DNA of 64,000 bases from Streptomyces blattellae (GTDB taxonomy: Bacteria; Actinomycetota; Actinomycetes; Streptomycetales; Streptomycetaceae), in contig NZ_WJBG01000120.1 in assembly GCF_009709555.1 (NCBI RefSeq), positions 62,001 through 126,000 on the forward strand, in the 5' to 3' direction. The notes beneath the pieces are model-generated. The model was given only the letters and a program-made list of their open reading frames with translations, did not search any database and was not told the origin of the DNA. Positions 33,567 to 41,931 of the stretch are shown in pieces. Both the position numbers and the translations under genes were made by a program. Each line of letters opens with the position of its first letter. Position 1 is the first letter of the stretch.

Positions 33567-34181
33567 TCACAGCCGGACCACCACCGCATACCGCTCGTCC
33601 TCCACCGCCCTCCCCCACAGCCGCGGCTCGTCCGACAGCCGTTCCACGCGCACGTCCCCGGCGAGTGGCGCGAGCAGCTCGGTGAGCCGGTCGGCGGGTA
33701 TGCCGACCGGGCCGACCGTCCCCCACACGCCCTCGACCAGCACCAGCCGCCCTCCGGGACGCAACAACCCCCGCCAGTGCCGCAGGGCACGGCCGGGGTC
33801 GGGCAGCGCCCACAGGACATGCCGTACGAGCACGGTGTCGAACCGGTCCTCGCCCACCGGTGGCGCCGCCGCGTCACCGACGAGGAACACCGCGTCACGT
33901 CCTGCGAGCTTCGCTCTCGCCAGCGCGACCATGGCCGGGGACAGGTCGACGCCGGTGACGCGGTGCCCCTGCCCGGACGCGAGGAGCGACAGGCTGCCGG
34001 TGCCGCAGCCGAGGTCGAGGACGTCGCCCGGCCGTGCGGGCAGCCAGGTGCGCAGCCGGTCGTCCCAGGCCAGGCGCACCTCGGGGTCACGCAGGCCGTG
34101 GTCCGGCTCGTCGTCGAAGAAGGGAGCCGCCGCGTCCCAGTCGGCGACCGCCCCGGCGGGCGCGTTCTCGTCATCACTCAT
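33567..34181 (-). CDS. Class I SAM-dependent methyltransferase
   Basis: 204 residues. The SAM-binding glycine motif is VLDLGCGTGSLSLLASGQGH (about 50-70), with GVDLSPAMVALARAKL as the acidic motif II and LVGDAAAPPVGEDRFDTVLV as motif III/IV. LRPGGRLVLVEGVWG follows. The acceptor is unknown. The ATG at 34181 is used. It is convergent with the DUF402 gene. Its last codons and stop lie in the second copy of a 14-base direct repeat, GAACGTCACAGCCG (33493 and 33561), flanking a GACCGCC/GCCTGCC microsatellite. Confidence 0.88.
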   Translation of the reverse strand: MSDDENAPAGAVADWDAAAPFFDDEPDHGLRDPEVRLAWDDRLRTWLPARPGDVLDLGCGTGSLSLLASGQGHRVTGVDLSPAMVALARAKLAGRDAVFLVGDAAAPPVGEDRFDTVLVRHVLWALPDPGRALRHWRGLLRPGGRLVLVEGVWGTVGPVGIPADRLTELLAPLAGDVRVERLSDEPRLWGRAVEDERYAVVVRL

Positions 34182-34234
34182 GCTCACAGCGTGACAGCCA
34201 CCACTGACAATCGATGTCCGGTCGAAGCCCAGCC

Positions 34235-34268
34235 GAATGAAGTCAGTCGAATGAAGCCAGTCGAATGA
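34235..34268. repeat. 14-base tandem repeat upstream of the methyltransferase gene
   Basis: GAATGAAG occurs at 34235, 34249 and 34263 with CAGTC between, giving three units of 14 bases. It sits about 55-85 bases upstream of the methyltransferase ATG and may be a regulator-binding array or neutral slippage. Confidence 0.6.
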
Positions 34269-34380
34269 AGGTCGAAATCGTGATGACCGCCACTGACAGC
34301 CGGGCGCCGATGAGGAACCCTCGCCGAAAGGGTCTACCTCCGTGAGAACGCGGAACCCGGTGGCCCTGGAGGAGGCAGCC

Positions 34381-34515
34381 ATGCGCCGAGTCACCGTGCA
34401 GAAGCCCCTGAAGAAGACGGACGTCCGCCGGCTCCGCGAGCAGGCCGACGAGCGCCCCGCCGAGCGCCCCGAGGTCCGAAAGGACATCGCGCGCACATGG
34501 TGGCCGGACGGCTGA
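34381..34515 (+). CDS. Small basic protein of 44 residues
   Basis: The frame begins MRRVTVQKPLKKTDVRRLRE and ends DIARTWWPDG. It follows a strong ribosome-binding sequence, GGAGGAGGC, six bases ahead of the ATG. Charge is evenly mixed (many Arg, Lys, Glu, Asp), with a likely single helix and a WW pair near the end. Codon third positions are mostly G or C, as in real genes here. No known domain. It lies between the methyltransferase and GNAT genes, both on the other strand. It could be a real small protein; a chance frame with a good start is less likely. Confidence 0.55.
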   Translation: MRRVTVQKPLKKTDVRRLREQADERPAERPEVRKDIARTWWPDG

Positions 34516-34553
34516 CCGGGCAGATCACCGGGCGGCTGAGGTCGTGAAGCGCG

Positions 34554-35003
34554 TCAGCTGAGCCGTTTGCGGTAGTGGATGCGGTCGTACGGCCCGTCTG
34601 CGCGCCGCTCGACGACCTCGTAGCCGTATCCCGGGTAGATCTTCTGGTTCTCCCACATCAGCGCGTTCGTGTAGAGCCTGACCTCGGGCAGGCCTAGCGC
34701 ACGCGCGCGTGCGTCCACGAAGTGCAGCAACCGTCGCCCCACTCCCCTGCCATGGGCGTCGGGGTGGACGGCGATGCTGTCGAGGAACAGATGGTCCTCG
34801 TGCGCCTCGATCACGACGAGGCCGAGCACCGGATCGCCTGTGACGAACACCTTCCCCGCGGCCACGTTCGCCGCGTGGTCCGCCTCCATGGGCACCGGCA
34901 CCACCCCGATGCGCTCGATGTAGGGGCGGTACGCCGCGTCGGTGACGCTCTTCACAGCCGGTACGTCGGCGGTCGCGGCGGGCCGGATCTCGTCGTCTGT
35001 CAT
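34554..35003 (-). CDS. GNAT-family N-acetyltransferase
   Basis: 149 residues with the complete GNAT fold: IRPAATADVPAVKSVTDAAY, LGLVVIEAHEDHLFLDSIAV, the acetyl-CoA loop HPDAHGRGVGRRLLHFV (about 80-96), and YTNALMWENQKIYPGYGYEV, then RIHYRKRL. This layout resembles acetyltransferases for small amines or peptides. The ATG at 35003 is used. The acceptor is unknown. Confidence 0.87.
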   Translation of the reverse strand: MTDDEIRPAATADVPAVKSVTDAAYRPYIERIGVVPVPMEADHAANVAAGKVFVTGDPVLGLVVIEAHEDHLFLDSIAVHPDAHGRGVGRRLLHFVDARARALGLPEVRLYTNALMWENQKIYPGYGYEVVERRADGPYDRIHYRKRLS

Positions 35004-35174
35004 GACGCGAACCGTAGCTACCTGATCCCAGCCTGAGCACTCCCTTAAAGCCACCATAAGGATCTCCCTCACCCGCCTCCAGCAGGCGATTTCACGGTCT
35101 TCTGGGGCTAGCTTGCTGATCGCCCCCACGGGTTTCGGCCCATGAATCCAGTGACCGTTCCGAGGAGTTCCGTC

Positions 35175-36152
35175 ATGCCCGCACGCCGCAAGGCCGCCAC
35201 TGTCGCAGCCGTCGGCATCGCCCCGCTCGCTCTGACCGCGCTGGCCGCCGCGCCCGCGCCCGCGCACGGCTCGATGGGCGACCCGGTCAGCCGGGTGTCG
35301 CAGTGTTACGCGGAAGGGCCCGAGAGCCCGAAGTCCGACGCGTGCAAGGCGGCGGTCGCGGCCGGCGGCACGCAGGCGCTGTACGACTGGAACGGCATAC
35401 GCATCGGCGACGCGAACGGGCGGCACCAGGCGCTGATCCCGGACGGCAGGCTGTGCAGCGCGAACAGCGAGGCGTTCAAGGGGCTCGACCTGGCCCGCGC
35501 CGACTGGCCCTCGACCAGCGTGAGCAGTGGGTCGTACACCTTCAAGTACCGCGTGACGGCCCCGCACAAGGGCACCTTCAAGGTGTACATCACCAAGGCC
35601 GGCTACGACCCGGCGCAGCCGCTGGCCTGGGGCGACCTGGACCTGGCCAACCCGGTCGCGGCGGTCACCGACCCGGCCGCCTCTGGCGGCTACTACACCT
35701 TCTCCGGCAGCCTGCCCGAGCGTTCCGGCAAGCAGCTGCTGTACGCGGTCTGGCAGCGTTCGGACAGCCCGGAGGCGTTCTACTCCTGCTCGGACGTCAC
35801 CTTCGGCGGCAGCGACACCGCCGACGACTCTCCGGCCGCCCCGTCCGCCTCCGCCCCGTCCGCCTCCGCCCCGTCCGAGGAGCAGATCGAGGACGGTACC
35901 GACAAGTCGACCGTCGAGCACCACGGTCACGGCGACGACGACGCGAGCACGTCGGCGGAGCCGGCCGCCGGGACGGTCGCCGCCAACGAGCCGAAGACTG
36001 CCGGTGCTTCGGCGAACCTGGCCGAGACCGGCGGCGACAGCAGCACTTCGTACTTCGCGGTCGGCGGCGCCGCCGCACTCGCGCTGAGTGCGACGGCCCT
36101 GTTCGCATCGGTGCGGCGGCGCGCGGTGAGCGGTGGCCGGCACGGTCGCTGA
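35175..36152 (+). CDS. Cell-wall-anchored AA10 lytic polysaccharide monooxygenase
   Basis: 325 residues. The signal peptide ends at APAPA, leaving H31 (HGSMGDPVSR) as N-terminus, the first copper ligand of the histidine brace; H131 in RVTAPHKGTF is the second. CYAEGPESPKSDACKAAV and FYSCSDVTFGG are also typical of chitin/cellulose-active AA10 enzymes. A Ser/Ala/Pro-rich linker leads to a sorting signal: LAETG (282-286), a hydrophobic helix (294-312) and RRR. So a class E-type sortase should attach it to peptidoglycan. It cleaves crystalline polysaccharide by oxidation. Start is ATG 35175, with GAGGAG upstream. It converges with a lipase gene across a strong terminator. Confidence 0.93.
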   Translation: MPARRKAATVAAVGIAPLALTALAAAPAPAHGSMGDPVSRVSQCYAEGPESPKSDACKAAVAAGGTQALYDWNGIRIGDANGRHQALIPDGRLCSANSEAFKGLDLARADWPSTSVSSGSYTFKYRVTAPHKGTFKVYITKAGYDPAQPLAWGDLDLANPVAAVTDPAASGGYYTFSGSLPERSGKQLLYAVWQRSDSPEAFYSCSDVTFGGSDTADDSPAAPSASAPSASAPSEEQIEDGTDKSTVEHHGHGDDDASTSAEPAAGTVAANEPKTAGASANLAETGGDSSTSYFAVGGAAALALSATALFASVRRRAVSGGRHGR

Positions 36153-36165
36153 CACCTGGGACTCC

Positions 36166-36200
36166 GGGGCCTGACCGGCGGCTCAGGCCGGTCAGGCCCC
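36166..36200. terminator. Strong bidirectional terminator
   Basis: GGGGCCTGACCGG (36166-36178) pairs perfectly over 13 bp with CCGGTCAGGCCCC (36188-36200), loop of nine. It sits between the convergent LPMO and lipase genes and can serve both. Confidence 0.88.
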
Positions 36201-36216
36201 GGCGACGACCGGACGG

Positions 36217-37086
36217 TCAGCTGAACACCGACGCGCAGGTGGTGGGCTCGGCGTGCGCCGGGTCCAGCGCGTTGGCGACCTCGTGGAAGGCGATCCGGTC
36301 GAACAGCCCGATCGCTATGTGCCCGGAGAGGTCGACCGGGCACAGATCCTGGAGCAGGACGTTGCGTACGTCGGGCCCGTCCAGGTACTGGCTGCGGTAC
36401 GGCGTGACCACCAGGTCGTACCTGGTGGCGAGGACCGTGTAGCTGACGCCGGGCACGGTGTCGCCGCCCTCGTTGAGCTTGGCGAGGAAGGCGGAACCGG
36501 CGATCTGGTCGGCGAGGCCGGGCGTGGCGGTGTTCAGCAGGTCCTCGACGCCCGGGAAGTACGGCAGCAGGCCGGTGAGCCCGCTCAGCGTCGTGCCGTG
36601 GTTGGGGGGCGCGATGCCGACGAGCGCGTTCACCTCGGCCGCTCCGCCGAGGAACTTCAGGTAGTAGCGGGGCATCATGCCGCCCTGCGAGTGACCGACG
36701 AGATCGACCTCGTCGGCGCCGGTCGTGGCGAGCACCTTGTCGACGAACGCGTCGAGTTGCTCTGCCGACTTGTCGATCGGGCCGAGGCCATAGAAGAAGG
36801 GCACACCCGGCAGTTGGCCGTAGTCGAGGGAGAAGACGCAGTAGCCGCGCTTCGTCAGGTAGGGCGCGAGTCCGAGCCAGTTGTCGACGGAGTTGCCGAG
36901 GGTGCCGTGCACCAGGACGACGGGCCGGGGGTGAGCGGCGGACGGTTTGCACGCCCAGTCGTTCCAGCCGCTGTTCGAGGTCACGGCGGCGTCGGCCGCA
37001 CGGGCGGTGGTCGCGGGGACGAGGGCGACCGCGCCGGTCAGCAGCAGCGCGGCCAGCGGTCTGAACAGGCGTTTCCAGGGCAGCAT
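36217..37086 (-). CDS. Secreted triacylglycerol lipase (alpha/beta hydrolase)
   Basis: 289 residues. The signal peptide covers about 1-30. RPVVLVHGTLGNSVDNW is the oxyanion-hole region and GHSQGGMMPRYYLKFLGG holds the nucleophile S133; the Asp and His come later (LATRYDLVVTPYRSQYLDGP, then SGHIAIGLFDRIAFHEV). It matches the Streptomyces LipA-type extracellular lipases, with cysteines near 46, 83 and toward the end probably forming disulfides. It releases fatty acids from triacylglycerols. It converges with the LPMO gene. The ATG at 37086 is preceded by AAGGAG. Confidence 0.9.
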   Translation of the reverse strand: MLPWKRLFRPLAALLLTGAVALVPATTARAADAAVTSNSGWNDWACKPSAAHPRPVVLVHGTLGNSVDNWLGLAPYLTKRGYCVFSLDYGQLPGVPFFYGLGPIDKSAEQLDAFVDKVLATTGADEVDLVGHSQGGMMPRYYLKFLGGAAEVNALVGIAPPNHGTTLSGLTGLLPYFPGVEDLLNTATPGLADQIAGSAFLAKLNEGGDTVPGVSYTVLATRYDLVVTPYRSQYLDGPDVRNVLLQDLCPVDLSGHIAIGLFDRIAFHEVANALDPAHAEPTTCASVFS

Positions 37087-37258
37087 CGGGTGATCTCCTT
37101 GCGGCTCAAGGGAGTTGCGACGGCTTTACGCCCTGTGATCCGGATCACGAGGATGCTGTGCACCTGTCAAGTTACGGACGAGTAGTTCAAGTGGGAAGTT
37201 ACGCGTCAGTAAAACTTCCAGTGATGTCATCGACTGTGATAAAGCAGCTGACGAATCA

Positions 37259-37429
37259 TCACCAGGTCGGCCTGAGGGGGCCGTAGGGCGCGATACGCCC
37301 CAACCGATCCCCCAACGCGCGCACCTCCCCCTCACCGAGCACGTCACCCCACGCCCGCACCACATCCGCCGCCGCCTCCTCCGCAGCCCTCGCACAGGCC
37401 CACCCCCGCCCGGTCAACACGACCAGCCG
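37259..37429 (-). pseudogene. C-terminal remnant of a MarR-family regulator
   Basis: The minus strand reads RLVVLTGRGWACARAAEEAA, then ADVVRAWGDVLGEGEVRALG and DRLGRIAPYGPLRPTW before a TGA. This is the last wing strand and dimerisation helices of a MarR protein. Everything upstream, including the recognition helix, is missing. It lies in the gap between the lipase and imuB-like genes. Confidence 0.6.
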
Positions 37430-37452
37430 AACTGATCACTCGCCAAGGAGAG

Positions 37453-38415
37453 TTACGCCGCCAGCGTCCCCGGCTTCACCGCGTGCGGCCCGAATTTCGC
37501 TCGCGCGCGGTCCGCCACCTCCTCGATGCGGCGGGCCTTTTCGTCCACCGGGTCGAAGGTGAGCTGGTAGGAGGCCTGTTCGGCGGGGCCGAGGGCCTCG
37601 GCGCGCAGGGTGATCGACCGTACCCGGGCGCGCTGGAGGCCGAGGGCTTCGTACATGTCGTACGCGGTCCGGGTGAGAGCGGCCGAGTGGGCGGTGGGTT
37701 CCTTGAGGGTGCGGGTGCGGGTGGTCGCGGTGCGGTCGGCGTAGCGCACGGTGAGGGCCAGGGTGCCGCAGACCTTCTCCAGGGCGCGCAGCCGGGAACC
37801 CAGTTCCCCGGCGGCGGAGAGCAGGGCGCGGCGGTGCCGGTCGGGGTCCAACTCGTCGCGGCCGAAGGGGCGTTCGGCGGCGAGGGAGCGGGAGACGGCG
37901 TTCGGTACGACCCGGCCGCGGTCGATGCCGTTCGCCTTCTCGCGCAGCTCGCGGCCGGTCTTCGCGCCGACCAGGCGCTGGAGCGTGGACAGGGGTGCGG
38001 CGGCGACCATGCCGAGGGTGTCGAGCCCGTACTCGCACAGGGTGCGGGCGGTCGCGGTACCGACGCCGGGGAGCGCGGTGACGGGCAACTCGGCGATGCC
38101 GTCGGGCCCTTCGGGCAGCTCATGGGTGACCCCGGGCCGGGCGTCGCGCAGCGCCATACGGGCCAGCATCGGGCCGGGCCCGGCGCCGATCACACAGTCG
38201 ACCCCGTACAGGGCCAGGGAACGGACGCGGATCACCGCCGCCAGTTCGACGGCGCTGCGCCCGAAGTACCGCTCGGCGCCCCGCAGATCGGCCAGCGCCC
38301 CGTCCGGCGGCAGCGCCTCGACGACCGGCGTGAACTCCTCAAGCAACCCGATCAGCTCCGGCAGGGCCGCCTCGTGCACCGGCGGCAGCTGGAAACGTAC
38401 ACAGAGGATGGTCAT
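37453..38415 (-). CDS. ImuB-like Y-family DNA polymerase homologue, catalytic residues lost
   Basis: 320 residues, shorter than DinB (about 350-400). MTILCVRFQL corresponds to the first palm strand, but the metal-binding Asp is R7, and the fingers region is largely deleted. The second catalytic pair, normally Asp-Glu in SxDExxxD, is PPDGALAD (D38, G39). VDCVIGAGPGPMLARMAL, a helix-hairpin-helix (LPGVGTATARTLCEYGL) and a little-finger domain (RPFGRDELDPDRHRRALL, GTLALTVRYADRTATTRTRT) remain. It should bind DNA or partners but not polymerise, like ImuB, which brings DnaE2 to the beta clamp. Its ATG overlaps the dnaE2 stop (ATGA). Many annotations would call it DNA polymerase IV. Confidence 0.82.
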   Translation of the reverse strand: MTILCVRFQLPPVHEAALPELIGLLEEFTPVVEALPPDGALADLRGAERYFGRSAVELAAVIRVRSLALYGVDCVIGAGPGPMLARMALRDARPGVTHELPEGPDGIAELPVTALPGVGTATARTLCEYGLDTLGMVAAAPLSTLQRLVGAKTGRELREKANGIDRGRVVPNAVSRSLAAERPFGRDELDPDRHRRALLSAAGELGSRLRALEKVCGTLALTVRYADRTATTRTRTLKEPTAHSAALTRTAYDMYEALGLQRARVRSITLRAEALGPAEQASYQLTFDPVDEKARRIEEVADRARAKFGPHAVKPGTLAA

Positions 38416-41400
38416 CCCGCACTCCCCGGACTCTGGTGCCACAACTTCCGTACCTGTGAAGGCTCTTGACCCGCCGGACGCAGATCGGCCCACGGGTGCA
38501 TTTCGTATCCGGTGGGCATCTGGATTCGCCGTCCGCCCGTCGAATCGCCGCCCCCTTCCGGCACCGGCTCCGCAAGCCGGGCCGCCACCACGTCGAGGCC
38601 GCCCTCGGCACGCAGCTCGACCAGCTCGGCGAGGTTCCAGGCGGCGGCGCCCACCACGCTGAGGCTGCGCGGGCCGCGCCGCTGCACCACTCCGCGTACC
38701 AGCAGCAGCCAGGAGTGGAAGACGGTATGGGCGCAGGCGTCGTGGGAGTCGTCGAAGAAGGCGAGGTCGACCAGGCCGGTGCCGTCGTCCAGGGTGGAGA
38801 AGATGACCCGCTTGCCGGACCGGATCGGCGGGGTCTGCGTCGCCGCCTTGGCACCCGCGACCAGCACCGTCTCCCCGTGCCTGGCGTCCCGCAGCCGTCG
38901 GGCGGACACCACTCCCAGTTCGTCGAGGAACGCCCGGTGGTCGTCCATCAGATGGCGTGAGGCGTCCATGGACAGCACTCCCAGCTCGGCGCTGAGCCGC
39001 TCCGCGGAGGAGAGGTCGGGCAGCCCGGCCGGCGCGGTCTTCCGCCCTCCGGACAGCGGGAGTTGACCGCCACCCGCTCCTCGGGCCCCCCGGTGCAGCT
39101 CGGTCAAGTGCAGTTGCAGATCACGGCGGTTGGCCCCGAAGGCGTCCAACGCACCGACTTGCGCCAGCCTTTGGGCGAGCGGACGGCTGGGCCGCGCCCG
39201 CTCCCAGAAGTCCAGCAGCGAGGCGTACGGCTGCCCGTCCGCGATCCGCGCCGCCTCGGCCTCGCTGATGCCGTGCACATCGGAGAGGGCCAACCGCAGC
39301 CCCCAGACTCCTGACCCGGACACCAGTTCGATACGGTGCGCAACCCCCGACGCGTTCACGTCCAACGGCAGGATCGGCACCCCACGCCGCCGCGCGTCCG
39401 CCAGCAGCAGCCGTTTCGGATACATCCCGGGGTCGTGCGTGAGCAGCCCGGCATAGAAGGCCGCCGGGTGATGCGCCTTCAGCCACGCCGACTGGTACGT
39501 CGGTACGGCGAAGGCGACCGCGTGCGCCTTGCAGAAGCCGTACGATCCGAAGGCCTCGACGATCCCCCAGGTCTGCTGAATCGTTTCCGCGTCGTAGCCC
39601 TTCGCCGCCGCGTGCTGGGCGAACCACACCTTGATCCGCCCCTGCGACTCCGGGTCGGACAGCCCGCGCCGCGCCCGGTCCGCCTCGGCCCGTCCGCAGC
39701 CGGTCATGATGTCGACGATGTGGATGATCTGCTCGTGGAAGACGACGACTCCGTACGTCTCCCGCAGCGGCCCTTCCAGATCCCGGTGCGGATAGCGGAC
39801 CGGCGCCCGCCCGTGCCGCGCCTCGATGAACGGCCGCACCATGTCGGCGGCGACCGGCCCCGGCCGGAAGAGGGAGATGTCGACCACGAGATCGTGGAAA
39901 GTGGCCGGCTGAAGCCGTCCGACCAGGTCCCGCTGCCCCGGCGACTCGATCTGGAAGCAGCCCAGCGTCTCGGTGGAGCGGATGAGCCGATACGTCGCCG
40001 GATCGCCGTCCCCCCGCTCGAAATCGAGCGCGTCCAGGTCGATCCGCTCCCCCGTCGCCCGCTCCACCTCCGCGACCGCATGCGCCATCGCCGACTGCAT
40101 CCGCACCCCGAGCACATCCAGCTTGAGCAGCCCGAGGTCCTCGACGTCCTCCTTGTCGAACTGCGACATGGGGAAGCCTTCGCCACTGGTGGGCATGACC
40201 GGCGTACGGCTCAGCAGGGACGCGTCGGACAGGAGCACTCCGCAGGGGTGCATGGCGATCCCGCGCGGGAGGGCGTCGAGGGCCTCGGTCAGCTCCCAGA
40301 GCTTGCCGTACCTCTCCTTCTCACCCGCGAGCCGGCGCAGCTCGGGCAGTTCCTCCAGGGCCGCGCGGGCGTCCCGCGCGCGGATGTGCGGGAAGGACTT
40401 GGCGATGCGGTCGATGTCGGCCGGGTCCATGGAAAGGGCGGCGCCGACGTCCCGGATCGCGTGGCGGACGCGGTAGGTCTCCGGCATGGAGACGGTCGCG
40501 ACCCGTTCGGTGCCGAACCGGCCGATGATCTCGCGGTAGACCTCCAGCCGGCGCGCGGACTCCACGTCGATGTCGATGTCGGGCAGCACCAGACGGCGCT
40601 TGGACAGGAAGCGCTCCATCAGCAGCCCGTGCTCGACGGGGTCGGCGTGGGCGATGCCGAGGAGATGGTTGACGAGGGAGCCGGCGCCGGAGCCACGCGC
40701 GGCGACCCGGATGCCCATCTTCTTCACGTCGTCCACGACTTGAGCGACCGTCAGGAAGTAGGAGGCGAAGCCGTGGTGGGCGATGATGTCCAGTTCCTCG
40801 TGCACCCGCTCCCAGTAGGCACGCCGGTGGTCGTAGCCGTGCAGCACCATGCCGGCCGCCGCCCGGGAGGCCAGCGCGCGCTGTGCGGTGCGGCGGCCGG
40901 CGCCGACGAGGTGCGGTTCGGGGAAGTGGACGGTGCCGATACCGAGGTCGTCCTCGGGGTCGACCAGGCACTCGGCGGCGGTGGCCTGGGTCTGCTCCAG
41001 CAGACGGAGTGCGGTGTCACGCCGGAAGCCCGCGGCCTCGACGATCCGCTCGGCCGCTTTGCGCATGACGTCCGCGCCCTTGAGCCAGGCCTCCCCCGAG
41101 TCCAGTTCCTTGGCGGGGTCGACGGGGACGAGACGGCGGGCGGCGTCCAGGATGTCGGCGACCGGGCCGAGGCCGGGGTCGGCATAGCGGACGGCGTTGC
41201 TGAGCACGGGCCGGATCCGCTGCTCGGCGGCGAAGCCGACGGTGCGGGCGGCCAGCCGCAGGGAGCCGGGGCCGGTGCCCGTGCGGCTGTGCCAGACGGC
41301 TTCGAGGCGCAGGGCATCGCCGTAGGCATCCCGCCAGGGGCCGAGGAGTCTCGCCGCCCGGTCGGGGCGCCCGGCGGCGAGCGCGCGGCCGACCTCGGAG

Positions 41401-41834
41401 TCGGGGCCGAGCAGGACGGTCAGGCCCTCGGCGGGGGCGGCGGACCGGGGCAGCAGCGGGGTGTCCTCGGCGGCGTGGGCGGCGGTGACGAGACGGCACA
41501 GGTCGGCCCAGCCACGGGCGCCGTCCCGGGCGAGGAAGGTCACCCGCGGTGTCGACTCGTCGATGAAGGCGCCGCCGCGGACCGGGGTACGGCGCTTTTG
41601 TCGACGTACGGACTCCAGTTCCTCCACCGCCAGGTTCACGCCGAACAGCGGACGGACCCCCGCTTTGGCGCAGGCCTTGGCAAAGCGGACCGTGCCGGCG
41701 AGGGAGTCGCGGTCGGTGAGGGCGAGGGCATCCATGTGCCGCTCGGAGGCACGCTCGGCCAACCGCTCCGGGTGCGAGGCGCCGTAGCGCAGGGAGAACC
41801 CGGAGACGGTGCGCAGATGCGTGAAACCCGGCAC
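38412..41834 (-). CDS. dnaE2: Error-prone DNA polymerase DnaE2
   Basis: About 1140 residues. The N-terminal PHP domain starts PGFTHLRTVSGFSLRYGASH; the usual HLH is HLR, so the phosphoesterase site is partly degraded. The DNA polymerase III alpha core has AARGSGAGSLVNHLLGIAHA, the catalytic PDIDIDV, then FPMSQFDKEDVEDLGLLKLD and SYGFCKAHAVAFAVPTYQSA. An OB-fold (KRVIFSTLDDGTGLVDLAFF) is near the end. It lacks the C-terminal tau-binding extension of DnaE1. It copies past damaged DNA and is mutagenic. GTG 41834 (PGFTHL) is preferred because GGGAGG lies five bases upstream; GTG 41849 is possible. It is coupled to the ImuB-like gene. Two LexA-type boxes lie upstream. Confidence 0.93.
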   Translation of the reverse strand: MPGFTHLRTVSGFSLRYGASHPERLAERASERHMDALALTDRDSLAGTVRFAKACAKAGVRPLFGVNLAVEELESVRRQKRRTPVRGGAFIDESTPRVTFLARDGARGWADLCRLVTAAHAAEDTPLLPRSAAPAEGLTVLLGPDSEVGRALAAGRPDRAARLLGPWRDAYGDALRLEAVWHSRTGTGPGSLRLAARTVGFAAEQRIRPVLSNAVRYADPGLGPVADILDAARRLVPVDPAKELDSGEAWLKGADVMRKAAERIVEAAGFRRDTALRLLEQTQATAAECLVDPEDDLGIGTVHFPEPHLVGAGRRTAQRALASRAAAGMVLHGYDHRRAYWERVHEELDIIAHHGFASYFLTVAQVVDDVKKMGIRVAARGSGAGSLVNHLLGIAHADPVEHGLLMERFLSKRRLVLPDIDIDVESARRLEVYREIIGRFGTERVATVSMPETYRVRHAIRDVGAALSMDPADIDRIAKSFPHIRARDARAALEELPELRRLAGEKERYGKLWELTEALDALPRGIAMHPCGVLLSDASLLSRTPVMPTSGEGFPMSQFDKEDVEDLGLLKLDVLGVRMQSAMAHAVAEVERATGERIDLDALDFERGDGDPATYRLIRSTETLGCFQIESPGQRDLVGRLQPATFHDLVVDISLFRPGPVAADMVRPFIEARHGRAPVRYPHRDLEGPLRETYGVVVFHEQIIHIVDIMTGCGRAEADRARRGLSDPESQGRIKVWFAQHAAAKGYDAETIQQTWGIVEAFGSYGFCKAHAVAFAVPTYQSAWLKAHHPAAFYAGLLTHDPGMYPKRLLLADARRRGVPILPLDVNASGVAHRIELVSGSGVWGLRLALSDVHGISEAEAARIADGQPYASLLDFWERARPSRPLAQRLAQVGALDAFGANRRDLQLHLTELHRGARGAGGGQLPLSGGRKTAPAGLPDLSSAERLSAELGVLSMDASRHLMDDHRAFLDELGVVSARRLRDARHGETVLVAGAKAATQTPPIRSGKRVIFSTLDDGTGLVDLAFFDDSHDACAHTVFHSWLLLVRGVVQRRGPRSLSVVGAAAWNLAELVELRAEGGLDVVAARLAEPVPEGGGDSTGGRRIQMPTGYEMHPWADLRPAGQEPSQVRKLWHQSPGSAG

Positions 41835-41869
41835 ACGCACCTCCCGCACTCGCGAGCCCCGAACGACTC

Positions 41870-41885
41870 TCGAACATCAGTTCCC
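41870..41885. promoter_or_regulatory. LexA-type SOS box, proximal
   Basis: TCGAACATCAGTTCCC contains GAAC-N4-GTTC, the exact dyad core of the actinobacterial SOS box. It lies about 36-51 bases upstream of the dnaE2 start, where LexA would block transcription of dnaE2 and the coupled imuB-like gene. Confidence 0.65.
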
Positions 41886-41915
41886 TAATCCCTCACCCCC
41901 ACCATACCCCCATTC

Positions 41916-41931
41916 TCGAACGCATGTACGA
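41916..41931. promoter_or_regulatory. LexA-type SOS box, distal
   Basis: TCGAACGCATGTACGA matches TCGAAC-N4-GTTCGA except for one base (A for T in GTTC). It lies 46 bases upstream of the proximal box. Together the two would make a tandem LexA operator. Confidence 0.5.

Noticed and set aside
37453..38415. Functional DNA polymerase IV
   Set aside because: Two of the three catalytic acidic residues are replaced and the fingers are missing by eye alignment; an ImuB-like adaptor fits better.
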